From: JAUIIK01 sp963709995
Lineage (GTDB): Bacteria; Chloroflexota; Chloroflexia; Thermomicrobiales; CFX8
Reading direction: 5' to 3'
DNA length: 64,000 bases
Assembly: GCA_963709995.1 (NCBI GenBank)
Contig: CAVPYN010000019.1
Span: 62,001 to 126,000 of the forward strand
The notes under the pieces were generated by a model. It was not told the origin of the DNA. It saw only the letters and a program-made list of their open reading frames with translations, and did no database searches. The position numbers and the translations under genes are program-made. Of this stretch, positions 1 to 8,156 are shown piece after piece. Position 1 is the first letter of the stretch, and every line of letters begins with the position of its first letter.

Positions 1-1098
1 CCATTGGTGTCCGCCAGCAACGTCGACCAGGAATTGGGCTGGGTGCGGGAGGAATTCAAGAAGATCGGCGTGACGTACAGGTTTCTCCGCTCCACCAGAG
101 AGAACGACTGGTACCCACACTACGTTCACAACCTTGACAACCTGATGCGCTACGGTGGCTGTTTCCCGGCCATCCACGTCCAGGCCGATATCCGGCGCAC
201 CCGGCTCATCGGCACGACCCATGTCTACGAAGGCGGTTGCATGCTGGTGCGTGCACGTGATCCTATCTACCGCATGAAGGATCTGAGGGGCAAGAAGATT
301 GGCCTGTCGAAGAGCCTGAACGTCATCAAGAACGACTGGTGGCGTATCCAGGAGGAGCAGGGCATCGAACTGATGCTGATGCTGAACGACATGACGCGCG
401 ACGACGTGGAGATTGTGGAATTCCCCTATCCAGATGACTGGTACGACAATCCAGCAATGCTGGCCCCGCTCGAAAACCCGTCGGAGCTCTGGCTGAAGCG
501 CGACCATAAGCACGACCTGGCGTTTCGCCCGCTGGAGTCCTCGTTGCTTGACGGCACGGTCGATGCGATCTACACCCAGACGGGTCCATTCCAGCATATT
601 CAGGAGCAGACGGGCAACATCAAGGCCATTGAGAATCTGGCCAACTACCCGGACTGGACCCTGCAAGGGGCCAATGTTCCAGCAACGCTCACCGTCACGG
701 ACATCGCCTGTGAACAACATCCAGAACTGGTGGTCACGCTTCTGAAGGGCCTGATCAAAGTAGGGCGTTGGGCCAATGAGCACAAGCATGCTGCTGCGGC
801 CATCCTGAACAAGCAGACGTTCTACGTGGATGTCGAAGACACATACCGGGGGATCCTGAACGTCGACATGGTGCCCAGTCTGTCGCCCTACAACCTTGAA
901 GCCCTGCGGATCAACAAGGACTTCATGCTGAGCCACGGCTACATCGAGAACGATTTCGATGTGCGCGAGTGGGCAGCGCCGGAATTCCTGGAGAAGGCGG
1001 CGACGGAACTGCTCGAGGAAGAGTGGACGAAGCGAAGCCGGGCCAGACTTCCCGAGCCGATTGGGTTGGACGAAGCGATGCAAATGCGGCTTGGGTAA
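1..1098 (+). CDS. DszB-like desulfinase homologue (5' end outside window)
   Basis: The protein resembles 2'-hydroxybiphenyl-2-sulfinate desulfinase DszB, a member of the periplasmic-binding-protein fold that cleaves C-S bonds in the cytoplasm. Counting from the TTG at position 4, His39 and Arg49 lie ten residues apart in HYVHNLDNLMRYGG, matching the His60/Arg70 pair I recall for DszB. A shared RTRLIG segment follows, and the end carries DVREWAAPEFL, very like the DszB C-terminus. The reading frame is open from base 1, and the decayed copy at 15.2 kb continues about 30 residues further upstream before the same PLVSxSNVDQ segment, so the gene is cut by the window edge. The codon equivalent to catalytic Cys27 lies just outside. 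Substrate is unknown; it could also be a sulfonate/thiamine-precursor binding protein. The rhodanese gene follows 255 bp downstream on the same strand. Confidence 0.75.
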   Translation, partial: PLVSASNVDQELGWVREEFKKIGVTYRFLRSTRENDWYPHYVHNLDNLMRYGGCFPAIHVQADIRRTRLIGTTHVYEGGCMLVRARDPIYRMKDLRGKKIGLSKSLNVIKNDWWRIQEEQGIELMLMLNDMTRDDVEIVEFPYPDDWYDNPAMLAPLENPSELWLKRDHKHDLAFRPLESSLLDGTVDAIYTQTGPFQHIQEQTGNIKAIENLANYPDWTLQGANVPATLTVTDIACEQHPELVVTLLKGLIKVGRWANEHKHAAAAILNKQTFYVDVEDTYRGILNVDMVPSLSPYNLEALRINKDFMLSHGYIENDFDVREWAAPEFLEKAATELLEEEWTKRSRARLPEPIGLDEAMQMRLG

Positions 1099-1353
1099 TA
1101 AACGCCCGCCGAAGGGACCATCGATTCCGTTGCGTGCCTGAGTACGGGCAGTGGACGGACTGAAGTGAGCAAGATTCGGGCGACAGGAGAGGTCTAAAGC
1201 GCACCCGCTGACGAGTCATCGCAACGTGAGGCGTAGGCACGAGATAACTAGCGGAACTGAGTTGGAGACTGGGGGCTGGTTCAGTCCCTGGTCTCCAACC
1301 TCGCGTAAGGTCGTCGATCGGCAGCCTTCCGCACGTGATAAGGAGATGAACAC

Positions 1354-1917
1354 ATGCCCGAAGTAACAACGCTTCATGCAAGCCATGAGATTCCTGAAGC
1401 CAAGCTGACAAGCCTGGGACAGTATGTGACCGCCCTGGAAGCCTACGAAATGTGGCAGGCCAATCCGGAGCGAGTCAAGGTTCTCGATGTGCGCATGGTT
1501 GAGGAATACGTTTTTGTCGGCCACGCCGCGATGGCGGTGAACGTTCCGGTAGCCTTTCCCAAGTATGGCTGGCAAGCTGACAAGCGAAAGTACGGGTTCG
1601 AGGTGAACCCGGACTTCGTCGATCACGTCAAGGAGGTGTTCAACCCTGACGACACAATCGTGGCAATGTGCCGGTCAGGCGGGCGCAGCGCCTTCGCTGT
1701 CAACATGCTCGCCAAAGCGGGTTTTGTGAACGTTTACAACATCATCGATGGATTTGAAGGCGACACCGTCGACGATCCGGAAAGCGTCTACCACGGGAAG
1801 CGGCGGAAAAACGGCTGGAAGAACTCCGCGCCCTGGACTTACGAGCTCGATCCAGCGAAGGTATGGATTCCCACCGGCGAAGAACTGGAGAAGCTCCGTA
1901 GTACCCTCGACATTTGA
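1354..1917 (+). CDS. Single-domain rhodanese-like sulfurtransferase
   Basis: This 187-residue protein has one rhodanese domain covering roughly residues 25-150. The conserved LDVR segment near residue 44 and the active loop MCRSGGRSA, with the persulfide-forming cysteine at about residue 106, are intact. Rhodanese domains move sulfane sulfur between thiols, cyanide and protein acceptors. A C-terminal tail of about 40 residues (WKNSAPWTYELDP) is extra to the minimal domain. The ATG is preceded by AAGGAG at a good distance. It lies downstream of the DszB-like gene, so a role in handling sulfur released by that enzyme is possible but is inference. No signal peptide is seen, so it is probably cytoplasmic. 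Confidence 0.88.
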   Translation: MPEVTTLHASHEIPEAKLTSLGQYVTALEAYEMWQANPERVKVLDVRMVEEYVFVGHAAMAVNVPVAFPKYGWQADKRKYGFEVNPDFVDHVKEVFNPDDTIVAMCRSGGRSAFAVNMLAKAGFVNVYNIIDGFEGDTVDDPESVYHGKRRKNGWKNSAPWTYELDPAKVWIPTGEELEKLRSTLDI

Positions 1918-2029
1918 CCTGGAGCCGATCTTCGATAGGGATCGATAGAGACTCGTCGTGGGTTATCTGATTGCCGGGCGGTGGATGGCGCGTTCGGGGG
2001 CACTTGCCGTCGCAACTGGAGCATAGGCG

Positions 2030-2291
2030 TTGGACAATGATGGCCCGACCGGTCTGGCTCAGTCGAGCCTCGCCGCAGCTCCCGTCGCGCTAGCCGGAAC
2101 CATCGGCAACCTGACGGCGCGCGCGAGCGCAGACGTTCGACCACTCGGCGTTCATCTGGATGCCGCTCGTCGCGTTTCTGATTGTTGTCGGATTCAATAT
2201 CTGAGGACTCTGGCCGGGGGTACGCAAACGGCGAGCTGAACTCGAACTCACCGAGGTCGCAGGTGAGCCCACACCGGTCCAGTCTTCGTGA
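2030..2291 (+). pseudogene. Possible membrane-protein remnant
   Basis: A frame opening at 2030 begins DNDGPTGLAQ, which resembles the N-terminus TNDGPSGLAR of the SulP transporter at 15.8 kb in both protein and DNA. In another frame, from about 2115, the sequence reads a helix-like FIWMPLVAFLIVVGFNI, an in-frame TGA at 2202-2204, then a basic and acidic tail (GVRKRRAELELTEV) ending at 2289-2291. This looks like the first residues and the last helix plus tail of a transporter whose middle is gone. The parent family cannot be named with certainty. Confidence 0.3.
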
Positions 2292-2317
2292 TGGTTGTTC
2301 TGACCGTGCGGGGCTAA

Positions 2318-2638
2318 TCACATCACGTCTCTCTTGAACCGCGCACATTGGTGACATCGCCAGCACGCGCCCTGCCGCGGATCCGGACGTATCTTCACGA
2401 AGCGCATGCGCTCGCCGGCGCCGTCACGGTGCCCGAAGACCCAACTACCGACCTCGTTTAGGGTCCAATTGTTCCCCACTACGGAGCGAGCCAAGGTCGT
2501 CAGCTCCAGGGCGACAGTCTCGGCAAGTTCGTGCGTCACGTAGACGATCGTGGCAGGCCACGCTGGATCGAAGTTGAGCCTGGTCACTGCCGCACAAGAG
2601 GGACAAAGTTGGTGCCTCTCCTCGTGATTGATCACCAT
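2318..2638 (-). CDS. Hypothetical protein with CxxC pairs (doubtful)
   Basis: This 106-residue frame contains CPSC near its start and CWRCHQC near its end, which could form a zinc site. I do not recognise a family. No good ribosome binding site precedes the ATG, and a plus-strand frame overlaps it, so it may not be real. Confidence 0.2.
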   Translation of the reverse strand: MVINHEERHQLCPSCAAVTRLNFDPAWPATIVYVTHELAETVALELTTLARSVVGNNWTLNEVGSWVFGHRDGAGERMRFVKIRPDPRQGACWRCHQCARFKRDVM

Positions 2639-2824
2639 TCGCGTGACGAAATCGTGCTCAGCATTGATGAAGGAACTTGGAGCACGTTTATGGACGGACC
2701 GGTCGACGAGAATCTGGAGTAGTCCGATTACCGCAGCGCACCACGCTGCCTGCTTGTTTCCTGTAGCACCCGTATGGAGTGAGGGCGAAGTTCGCCGAAG
2801 TCCGGGAGGACCAGCTAGCCTGCG

Positions 2825-3574
2825 CTAGCCGGCCGACGCGCTGTCCACGAACCAGCGAAGCTCGCCGTCAGACGGACGCACCAGGGCTGCCGGCACTACC
2901 TCAACGTCGCCCAGCGGAATACCTTCGCGCACAGCCCGCAATGCGGGCGCCTTTTCTGCTCCAGCGACGAGAAACACAATCGCCCGCGCCGCATTGATCA
3001 ACGGAAAGGTGAATGTGACCCGGTCGATCGGTGGCGGAAGAACGCCGGGCGGCGAAGCGACGATGAGCCTCTCGGTTTCTTCCAGGGTAGGCATGCCCGG
3101 AAAGAGCGACGCTGTGTGCCCATCGGACCCAAGACCAAGGAGGACGAGATCGAAGCGCGGCCAGTCGGTCCCACTAGAGCCGAAGAAGCTGCGGATATCC
3201 TGCTCGTAGCGGGACGCGACTACCTCCGGCGTGCCTAACTCGGTCGGCACCCGATGCAGCTGCGATGCAGATACGGGGACTCGCGAGAGCAGGAACTGTT
3301 CCGCCATCGCGAAGTTGTTGTCCGGATCTGAATGTGGCGTGACGCGCTCATCACCAACGAAAAATTGACAGCGATCCCATTCGATCTGGTCTCGCCACGG
3401 TGGGCTTGCGAGCGATTTGTAGAGCTCGGGTGGCTCGGGACCTCCCGTTAGCACGAGCGTGAATTGGCCACGTGCCTCGATCGCCTTCTTTGCGAAATCC
3501 GTTACGAAGCCCGCAGCCGCGTTGCAAAGAGTCTTCAAGTCCGGAAAGACCGTGAGTTCCTGTTCGCTGATCAT
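2825..3574 (-). CDS. pgl: 6-phosphogluconolactonase
   Basis: This enzyme hydrolyses 6-phosphogluconolactone to 6-phosphogluconate, step two of the oxidative pentose phosphate pathway, in the cytoplasm. The 249-residue length is typical of the DevB/Pgl family. LTGG near residue 43, FFVGDERV near residue 72 and LLGLGSDGHTASLFPG near residue 147 are the family blocks. The usual GGSTP reads GGPEP here, a small departure. It is the last gene of a minus-strand operon with zwf, orf85 and the CoA-disulfide reductase-rhodanese; it starts 43 bp after the reductase stop. Sharing a transcript with zwf fits its role. Confidence 0.93.
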   Translation of the reverse strand: MISEQELTVFPDLKTLCNAAAGFVTDFAKKAIEARGQFTLVLTGGPEPPELYKSLASPPWRDQIEWDRCQFFVGDERVTPHSDPDNNFAMAEQFLLSRVPVSASQLHRVPTELGTPEVVASRYEQDIRSFFGSSGTDWPRFDLVLLGLGSDGHTASLFPGMPTLEETERLIVASPPGVLPPPIDRVTFTFPLINAARAIVFLVAGAEKAPALRAVREGIPLGDVEVVPAALVRPSDGELRWFVDSASAG

Positions 3575-3617
3575 TCTCGATTACTCTCTTTGTTCGCTGT
3601 TTCAGCGTTGTTGTACG

Positions 3618-5297
3618 TCAGTCTGCAAGGTGCGACCGCGCGAACATACCTCCACTGATGTTTTTCGCATCGAAGCCCTTCTGCAGCAGGATGCGAGTTG
3701 CGGAATGGGCACGCTGACCGGAGCGACAAAAGACGTGAATCTCGCGGTCTTGGGGAAGCTCATCCAGGCGCACTCGCAACTCATCAAGTGGAATATTCAC
3801 CGCGCCGGGTACGGACTCAACAAGAAGCTCCTCCGGGTGACGAACGTCGAGGAGGAATGAGGAATCTGCGGAACTCCAGTGGGTAACGGGCATATCGCCG
3901 CGGAGGACGTTTGCGGCGACCATCCCGGCAAAGTCGATGGGATCCTTTGCGCTGCCAAAGGGCGGTGCGTAGCACAGTTCCGCTTCCTCCAGGTCGTAGA
4001 CGGTTGCACCAAGCTGAACCGCCAGCGCCATAACATCGATGCGTTTGTCCACGCCTCCCTCACCGGCTGCCTGCGCGCCAAGAATGCGCCCATCGGACTT
4101 CTGGAAGAGAACCTTCAGCGCGACATATTTGGCTCCGGGGTAGTATCCCGCATGGTGGTTCGGATAGATGTAGATCTTCTCATAATCTTCGGTACCAAGC
4201 TGGTTGAGTTGCTTCTCGCTCGCGCCGGTTCCGGCGACGGTCCCGCCAAACACCTTACAAACCCAGGTGCCCTGTGTCCCGCGGAAGCTCGCGTCGCGGC
4301 CGGCGATCACGTCCGCGGCGATCCGGGCCTGGCGGTTTGCCGGCCCAGCGAGTGCGATCAGTGACCACTCTCCGGTGACATAGTCTTTCACCTCAACTGC
4401 GTCGCCCACCGCAAAAATGTCCGGGTTGCTGGTGCGCATGTGGTCGTCGACGCGGATGCCGCCCAACTCGCCGGTCTCGACGCCGGCCAGCTTCGCCAAG
4501 GCGGTTTCCGGACGCACACCGATCGCTAGAATCACGATGTCTGCCGAGTACGTTTCACCCGCTTGAGTGTGGACTTCGAGTGATCCGTCCTGGGCCTGCT
4601 CGAATGAGGCCACGCCGTCATTCAGCGCGAGATGGACACCATTTCTTACCATGTAGCGTTCGACCAGACGTGACATGTCCGGATCGAGTGGTGGGAAGAG
4701 CTGATCTCCTCTCTCGATGAGCGTCACTTCCACCCCACGGTGGACGAGATTCTCGGCCATCTCAACGCCGATGAACCCGCCGCCGACCACAACCGCACGC
4801 TGGGGCCTCAGGACTGTCTGGTAGCCTGAATATGAGTAGAGTCCGGGCAGATCCCGCCGTGCAAGCCAACTACTGATCTCTTCCGCGTCCGGCACCGTTC
4901 GGAGCCCGAAAATCCCCGGTAGATCGATACCAGGCAGCGGTGGACGGATGGGCTCTGCCCCCGGCGAGAGGACGAGCTTGTCATAGGACTCGGTGGTGAC
5001 GTCGCCAGTCTTTACATCGCGAAGCTCGACAGTCTTCTCCTCGGCAGAGACCCCGATAACCTCGCAGAAGTTGCGGACTTCGATGTTGAACATCTCCCGA
5101 AACAACTTTGCATCCGCGAGCAAGAGACTCGACTCGTTCTCGATCACATTTCCCACGTAGTAGGGTAATCCGCAGTTCGCGAACGAAATGTATGGACCCC
5201 GATCGACCATGAGTATTTCCGCGTCTTCGTCCATCCGGCGCAGGCGAGCCGCGCACGACGCGCCGCCGGCCACACCACCAACAATGATGACTTTCAT
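3618..5297 (-). CDS. CoA-disulfide / persulfide reductase with C-terminal rhodanese domain
   Basis: The 559-residue protein joins an FAD and NAD(P)H-dependent disulfide oxidoreductase (residues 1 to about 450) to a rhodanese domain (about 465-559). The FAD-binding GGVAGGASCAARLRR opens the protein, and the single-cysteine active site SFANCGLPYYVG places Cys at residue 42, as in CoA-disulfide reductases. A second nucleotide-binding motif VVVGGGFIGVEMAE and the FAD-contacting GDAVEV follow. The rhodanese loop FCRSGQRAH keeps its cysteine. Family members (CoADR-Rhd, Npsr) reduce CoA disulfide, CoA persulfide or polysulfide. The ATG overlaps the stop of orf85 as ATGA, indicating translational coupling. 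Being between zwf and pgl, it is likely supplied with reductant by the same operon. The exact substrate cannot be read from sequence. Confidence 0.92.
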   Translation of the reverse strand: MKVIIVGGVAGGASCAARLRRMDEDAEILMVDRGPYISFANCGLPYYVGNVIENESSLLLADAKLFREMFNIEVRNFCEVIGVSAEEKTVELRDVKTGDVTTESYDKLVLSPGAEPIRPPLPGIDLPGIFGLRTVPDAEEISSWLARRDLPGLYSYSGYQTVLRPQRAVVVGGGFIGVEMAENLVHRGVEVTLIERGDQLFPPLDPDMSRLVERYMVRNGVHLALNDGVASFEQAQDGSLEVHTQAGETYSADIVILAIGVRPETALAKLAGVETGELGGIRVDDHMRTSNPDIFAVGDAVEVKDYVTGEWSLIALAGPANRQARIAADVIAGRDASFRGTQGTWVCKVFGGTVAGTGASEKQLNQLGTEDYEKIYIYPNHHAGYYPGAKYVALKVLFQKSDGRILGAQAAGEGGVDKRIDVMALAVQLGATVYDLEEAELCYAPPFGSAKDPIDFAGMVAANVLRGDMPVTHWSSADSSFLLDVRHPEELLVESVPGAVNIPLDELRVRLDELPQDREIHVFCRSGQRAHSATRILLQKGFDAKNISGGMFARSHLAD

Positions 5298-5551
5298 TTA
5301 ATGATCCTGCCTGTATTGGTATCGCTTCGGTTCCGTCCCCGAATGCCATACCACCAATTGACGATCACCAGCGTCTCCGATGCATCGCCCCAAGGGTGTA
5401 TATGCTGGTCGTAGTCAACATGAAACCAGCGGTCGGGCGCATCTTGAACCAGATCTTCCATGGATCTAGTCCGTGGACCGTCCGGTAGACTAGCGTCGCA
5501 TAGTTCCATTGCCTCACAGGACAAATCGGCACCTTTGGGGTCGTCGACCAA
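5294..5551 (-). CDS. Small hypothetical protein inside the zwf operon
   Basis: An 85-residue frame, starting at TTG, fills the gap between zwf and the CoA-disulfide reductase. Its stop overlaps the next start as ATGA, and it begins 25 bp after the zwf stop; both argue that it is translated. It is rich in aspartate and tryptophan, with a central part DRWFHVDYDQHIHPWGD and the hydrophobic strand TLVIVNWWYG. I recognise no family. A shorter overlapping frame (5365-5601) competes for part of the same DNA but ends within it, so this one is preferred. An AGGAA lies very close to the TTG, so the exact start is uncertain. Confidence 0.5.
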   Translation of the reverse strand: MVDDPKGADLSCEAMELCDASLPDGPRTRSMEDLVQDAPDRWFHVDYDQHIHPWGDASETLVIVNWWYGIRGRNRSDTNTGRIIK

Positions 5552-5575
5552 GTTCCTAGCGGCGTCTGAGTGTGC

Positions 5576-6982
5576 TTAGATCCACGGTTCGTGCCAGTCA
5601 CCGCTGCCGCCAGGCAATCTGTCGACTCCTTCCGGCCCCCAGGAACCTTTCGCGTACCGATGCACAGGGGGCGGGGAATCGACGAGTGGTTGCAGAATCC
5701 GCCAGGTTTCCTCCACGCAGTCCTGCCTCGTAAATCGCACGCTCTGACCGGTTATCGCAGCATGGATAAGAACCTCATAGGGGGTCGTCTCTTTAGCTGG
5801 ATCTCGCGGTAGTGCCATATCGAAGTTGATCGATTCGGCTCGCGGGCGATCCATACTCCGCACACTGAGGACAAGCCTGATGCCCGCTACCGGGTCCAGG
5901 CGCACGATGATCTGATCCGGTGCGAGATTCTCTTCCGTGAGCTGAACGAAGCCCAATCGGGGTGGTTGCCGGAAGACCAGACGCACCTCCGTCTGAGTCA
6001 CTGGGAGGTGCTTGCCCGTTCGAATGTAGAACGGCACGCCCGACCAACGCCAGCTGTCGATGCCCAGGCGAAGAGCTGCGTACGTCTCGGTTGTGGAATT
6101 CGGGGCCACACCCTCGATACCGGTATATCCATCGTACTGTCCGCGAAAGTACTGAGCCGGGTCGGCTGTCTCGATCGCTCTGAAAACAGCGAGCAGAGAA
6201 TCCTTGATCGTCACTGGATCCCCGCCAGATGGTGGCTCCATCGCGGTCGCAGCGACCACTTGCATCAGATGGTTCACGACCACATCGCGAAGGGCTCCGA
6301 CGGGATCGTAGAAATGCCCACGGCCCTCCACTCCAAAGTCCTCAGCCATCGTGATCTGCACGGATTCGACATAGTTTCGGTTCCAGACTGGTTCCAGAAT
6401 GGCGTTGGCGAACCGGAAGAAGAGGATGTCCTCCAGCCCGAGTTTCCCAAGAAAATGGTCGATACGATAGATCTGCGATTCATCGATGTACTGGTGAAGC
6501 TCATCCGCCAACGATCGGGCAGAAACCAGGTCGTTCCCGAACGGCTTCTCCACGACGACTCGGGCATGATCTATCAGATTTGCCTGGCTCAGTCCCTTGA
6601 CGACTGTCGCAAAGAGAAACGGCGGAACCGCCAGATAGAAGACGGGCCTTGTCGCCCCCTTCAGTGCTTCCCCTACACGCCGGTAGGTATCGGGGTCGCC
6701 GAAATCACCCTGCACATATGACAGGCGTGCCGCCAAACGCTCGAAGACGGCGCTATCGACGCGTTCACCTGTAGCTTCGATACACTCGCGCGCGTGGTCC
6801 CTGAGATGCTCGATCGTCCAGTCATCAATTGCGACGCCAATTATCGGGCAGCTGAGCAGACCTCTCGATTCGAGTCTGTACAGCGAGCGGAATGTCATTA
6901 CCCTCGCGAGATCGCCAGTGATGCCGAAGGAGACGAATGCGTCAGATTGTACTTCGGGTCCGCTGGTTGGTACTGTCGCCAT
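5576..6982 (-). CDS. zwf: Glucose-6-phosphate dehydrogenase
   Basis: This enzyme oxidises glucose 6-phosphate to 6-phosphogluconolactone, producing NADPH (or NADH) in the cytoplasm. The 468 residues are typical of the family. The active-site motif YRIDHFLGK sits near residue 170, and EKPFG near residue 145 is present. The nucleotide fingerprint reads GITGDLARVMTF rather than the usual GASGDLAKRKL, and the active-site motif has F for Y in HYLGK, so it belongs to a divergent branch. AAGGAG precedes the ATG. It heads the operon zwf-orf85-CoADR/Rhd-pgl, which couples pentose phosphate reductant to thiol or persulfide reduction. Confidence 0.95.
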   Translation of the reverse strand: MATVPTSGPEVQSDAFVSFGITGDLARVMTFRSLYRLESRGLLSCPIIGVAIDDWTIEHLRDHARECIEATGERVDSAVFERLAARLSYVQGDFGDPDTYRRVGEALKGATRPVFYLAVPPFLFATVVKGLSQANLIDHARVVVEKPFGNDLVSARSLADELHQYIDESQIYRIDHFLGKLGLEDILFFRFANAILEPVWNRNYVESVQITMAEDFGVEGRGHFYDPVGALRDVVVNHLMQVVAATAMEPPSGGDPVTIKDSLLAVFRAIETADPAQYFRGQYDGYTGIEGVAPNSTTETYAALRLGIDSWRWSGVPFYIRTGKHLPVTQTEVRLVFRQPPRLGFVQLTEENLAPDQIIVRLDPVAGIRLVLSVRSMDRPRAESINFDMALPRDPAKETTPYEVLIHAAITGQSVRFTRQDCVEETWRILQPLVDSPPPVHRYAKGSWGPEGVDRLPGGSGDWHEPWI

Positions 6983-7635
6983 GCTGTCACTCCTTGACCA
7001 TCAGTGGCAGGCAATCGCTGCCGCCAGTCGCAGTTCGAGACGAGACACCTCGTTGTTCGGATCAATGTTCGGGGAAATGGCGCGAGTTTGCATCATCCCG
7101 AAGGCGTAGTCACGGTCGCACTTCCAGTCTACTGCAGCACGGTGGGTCGAGCATCGTGCGAAGAAGTTTGAGTATGTAGTCGAAGCGCCTGCACGTAGCG
7201 CCATGCGCTACCGAACAACAACCAGCCCTTCAGTTTGCCGCCGCGAGCGTGCATGCAGCCCTAGCGCGATGTAGTCCCTATGGTTCGCATGAAGCTGTTG
7301 GTCGCGACGACACACGTCACGGCTGTGCGCATAGGGAGGACGGTAAATAGCTCAAGTCGAGCATGTGTATGCCCACAAGCTGTTCACTTTCTGAGTGGAA
7401 AGCCATGTGAAAGTTCCGGATGAGCTGATACGACCGTCAATTGCGTCCTGCTGGTTGATGACCGGCTGAGTATTTTTGGGCGATAGTTCGTAAAGTAGGC
7501 ACCTCCCGAGAGGTCGGGATGTGGCATGAGGTGGTCATCGAGTCCGACACACTCGGATCATCCTGCGCCCGAGGGCACCTGCTGTGTTCCACTGTAGCTG
7601 ATTCAGTCGAGTCAGATTGAATAGGAGAAAGTCCC
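6983..7635. other. Divergent intergenic region
   Basis: About 650 bp between divergent zwf and the lipoprotein gene. It must hold promoters for both. Short frames here (for example 7001-7204 minus) have no binding site and no recognisable motif. A small hairpin CCCGA-GAGG-TCGGG lies near 7506. I see nothing else. Confidence 0.5.
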
Positions 7636-8070
7636 ATGCGGATCTGGAAGCTGTTCTTCGTCGTGCTCCTCGTTTCATCGCTCGCGCTAGCCGCCTGTGG
7701 CGGCGATGACGATGATGACGATGATCTGTCACCTGAAGAGGCTCAGGCCGCCCTCTGTACGAGTCTGGAGGCGTTCGAGGGCGAACTGGAGGCTCTTCGA
7801 GAGCCGTCCAGCGATGCCACAATCAGCGATTTGCAGAATGCGGGCGAGCCTCTCAATGAAGCATTTGAGAACGTAAAGGACGCAGCTGCGGAAGTCGAAG
7901 ATGCGGAGATCGACAATCTTGAGGACGCGTACAACGAACTGGATGACGCGCTCAATGAGATCGATGGAGATACTCCGGTATCGGACGCGGTAGCTTCGAT
8001 ACAGACTGCAGTTTCCGGTGTGGTCGCAGCGTGGCAGGAGATCTTTGATCTCAGGGAGTGCGCGTCCTAG
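7636..8070 (+). CDS. Small acidic lipoprotein
   Basis: The 144-residue protein starts with a lipoprotein signal peptide: positive MRIWK, a hydrophobic run, then the lipobox LALAAC with the lipidated cysteine at residue 21. Directly after it comes GG and seven aspartates in a row, probably a spacer at the membrane surface. The mature part is very acidic and looks helical, with repeated EAFE/LEDAYNELDDAL heptad-like patterns and one cysteine near each end (ALCTSLE and LRECAS), which could form a disulfide outside the membrane. AGGAG lies just ahead of the ATG. The family is not recognised; a surface-anchored helical bundle is the most that can be said. Confidence 0.8.
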   Translation: MRIWKLFFVVLLVSSLALAACGGDDDDDDDLSPEEAQAALCTSLEAFEGELEALREPSSDATISDLQNAGEPLNEAFENVKDAAAEVEDAEIDNLEDAYNELDDALNEIDGDTPVSDAVASIQTAVSGVVAAWQEIFDLRECAS

Positions 8071-8097
8071 GCGACCGCGCCGATCGATCGCCTTGCT

Positions 8098-8155
8098 ACC
8101 CGGGATTCAGAATCTGGTGCAACAGCGTGGCGGAGTCCGCGCTGTTGCATCCCGG
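8098..8155 (+). terminator. Nested inverted repeat after the lipoprotein gene
   Basis: A perfect 10-bp inverted repeat TGCAACAGCG (8118-8127) / CGCTGTTGCA (8140-8149) is enclosed by CCCGGGAT (8099-8106) and ATCCCGGG (8149-8156). The two arms share one base, and 11 unpaired bases lie on the 5' side. It starts 28 bp after the lipoprotein stop. No T-run follows, so it may be a transcript-end stabiliser instead of a classic terminator. Confidence 0.45.
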
Positions 8156-8156
8156 G

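Larger units (their letters stand above)
1918..2824. other. Long stretch without a convincing gene
   Basis: About 900 bp between the rhodanese and pgl. Open frames are short and overlap one another. A transmembrane-like fragment at 2.1-2.3 kb and a cysteine-containing minus-strand frame at 2.3-2.6 kb are the only parts that look coding; both are listed separately with low confidence. No tRNA or strong hairpin terminator was seen. Confidence 0.5.
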
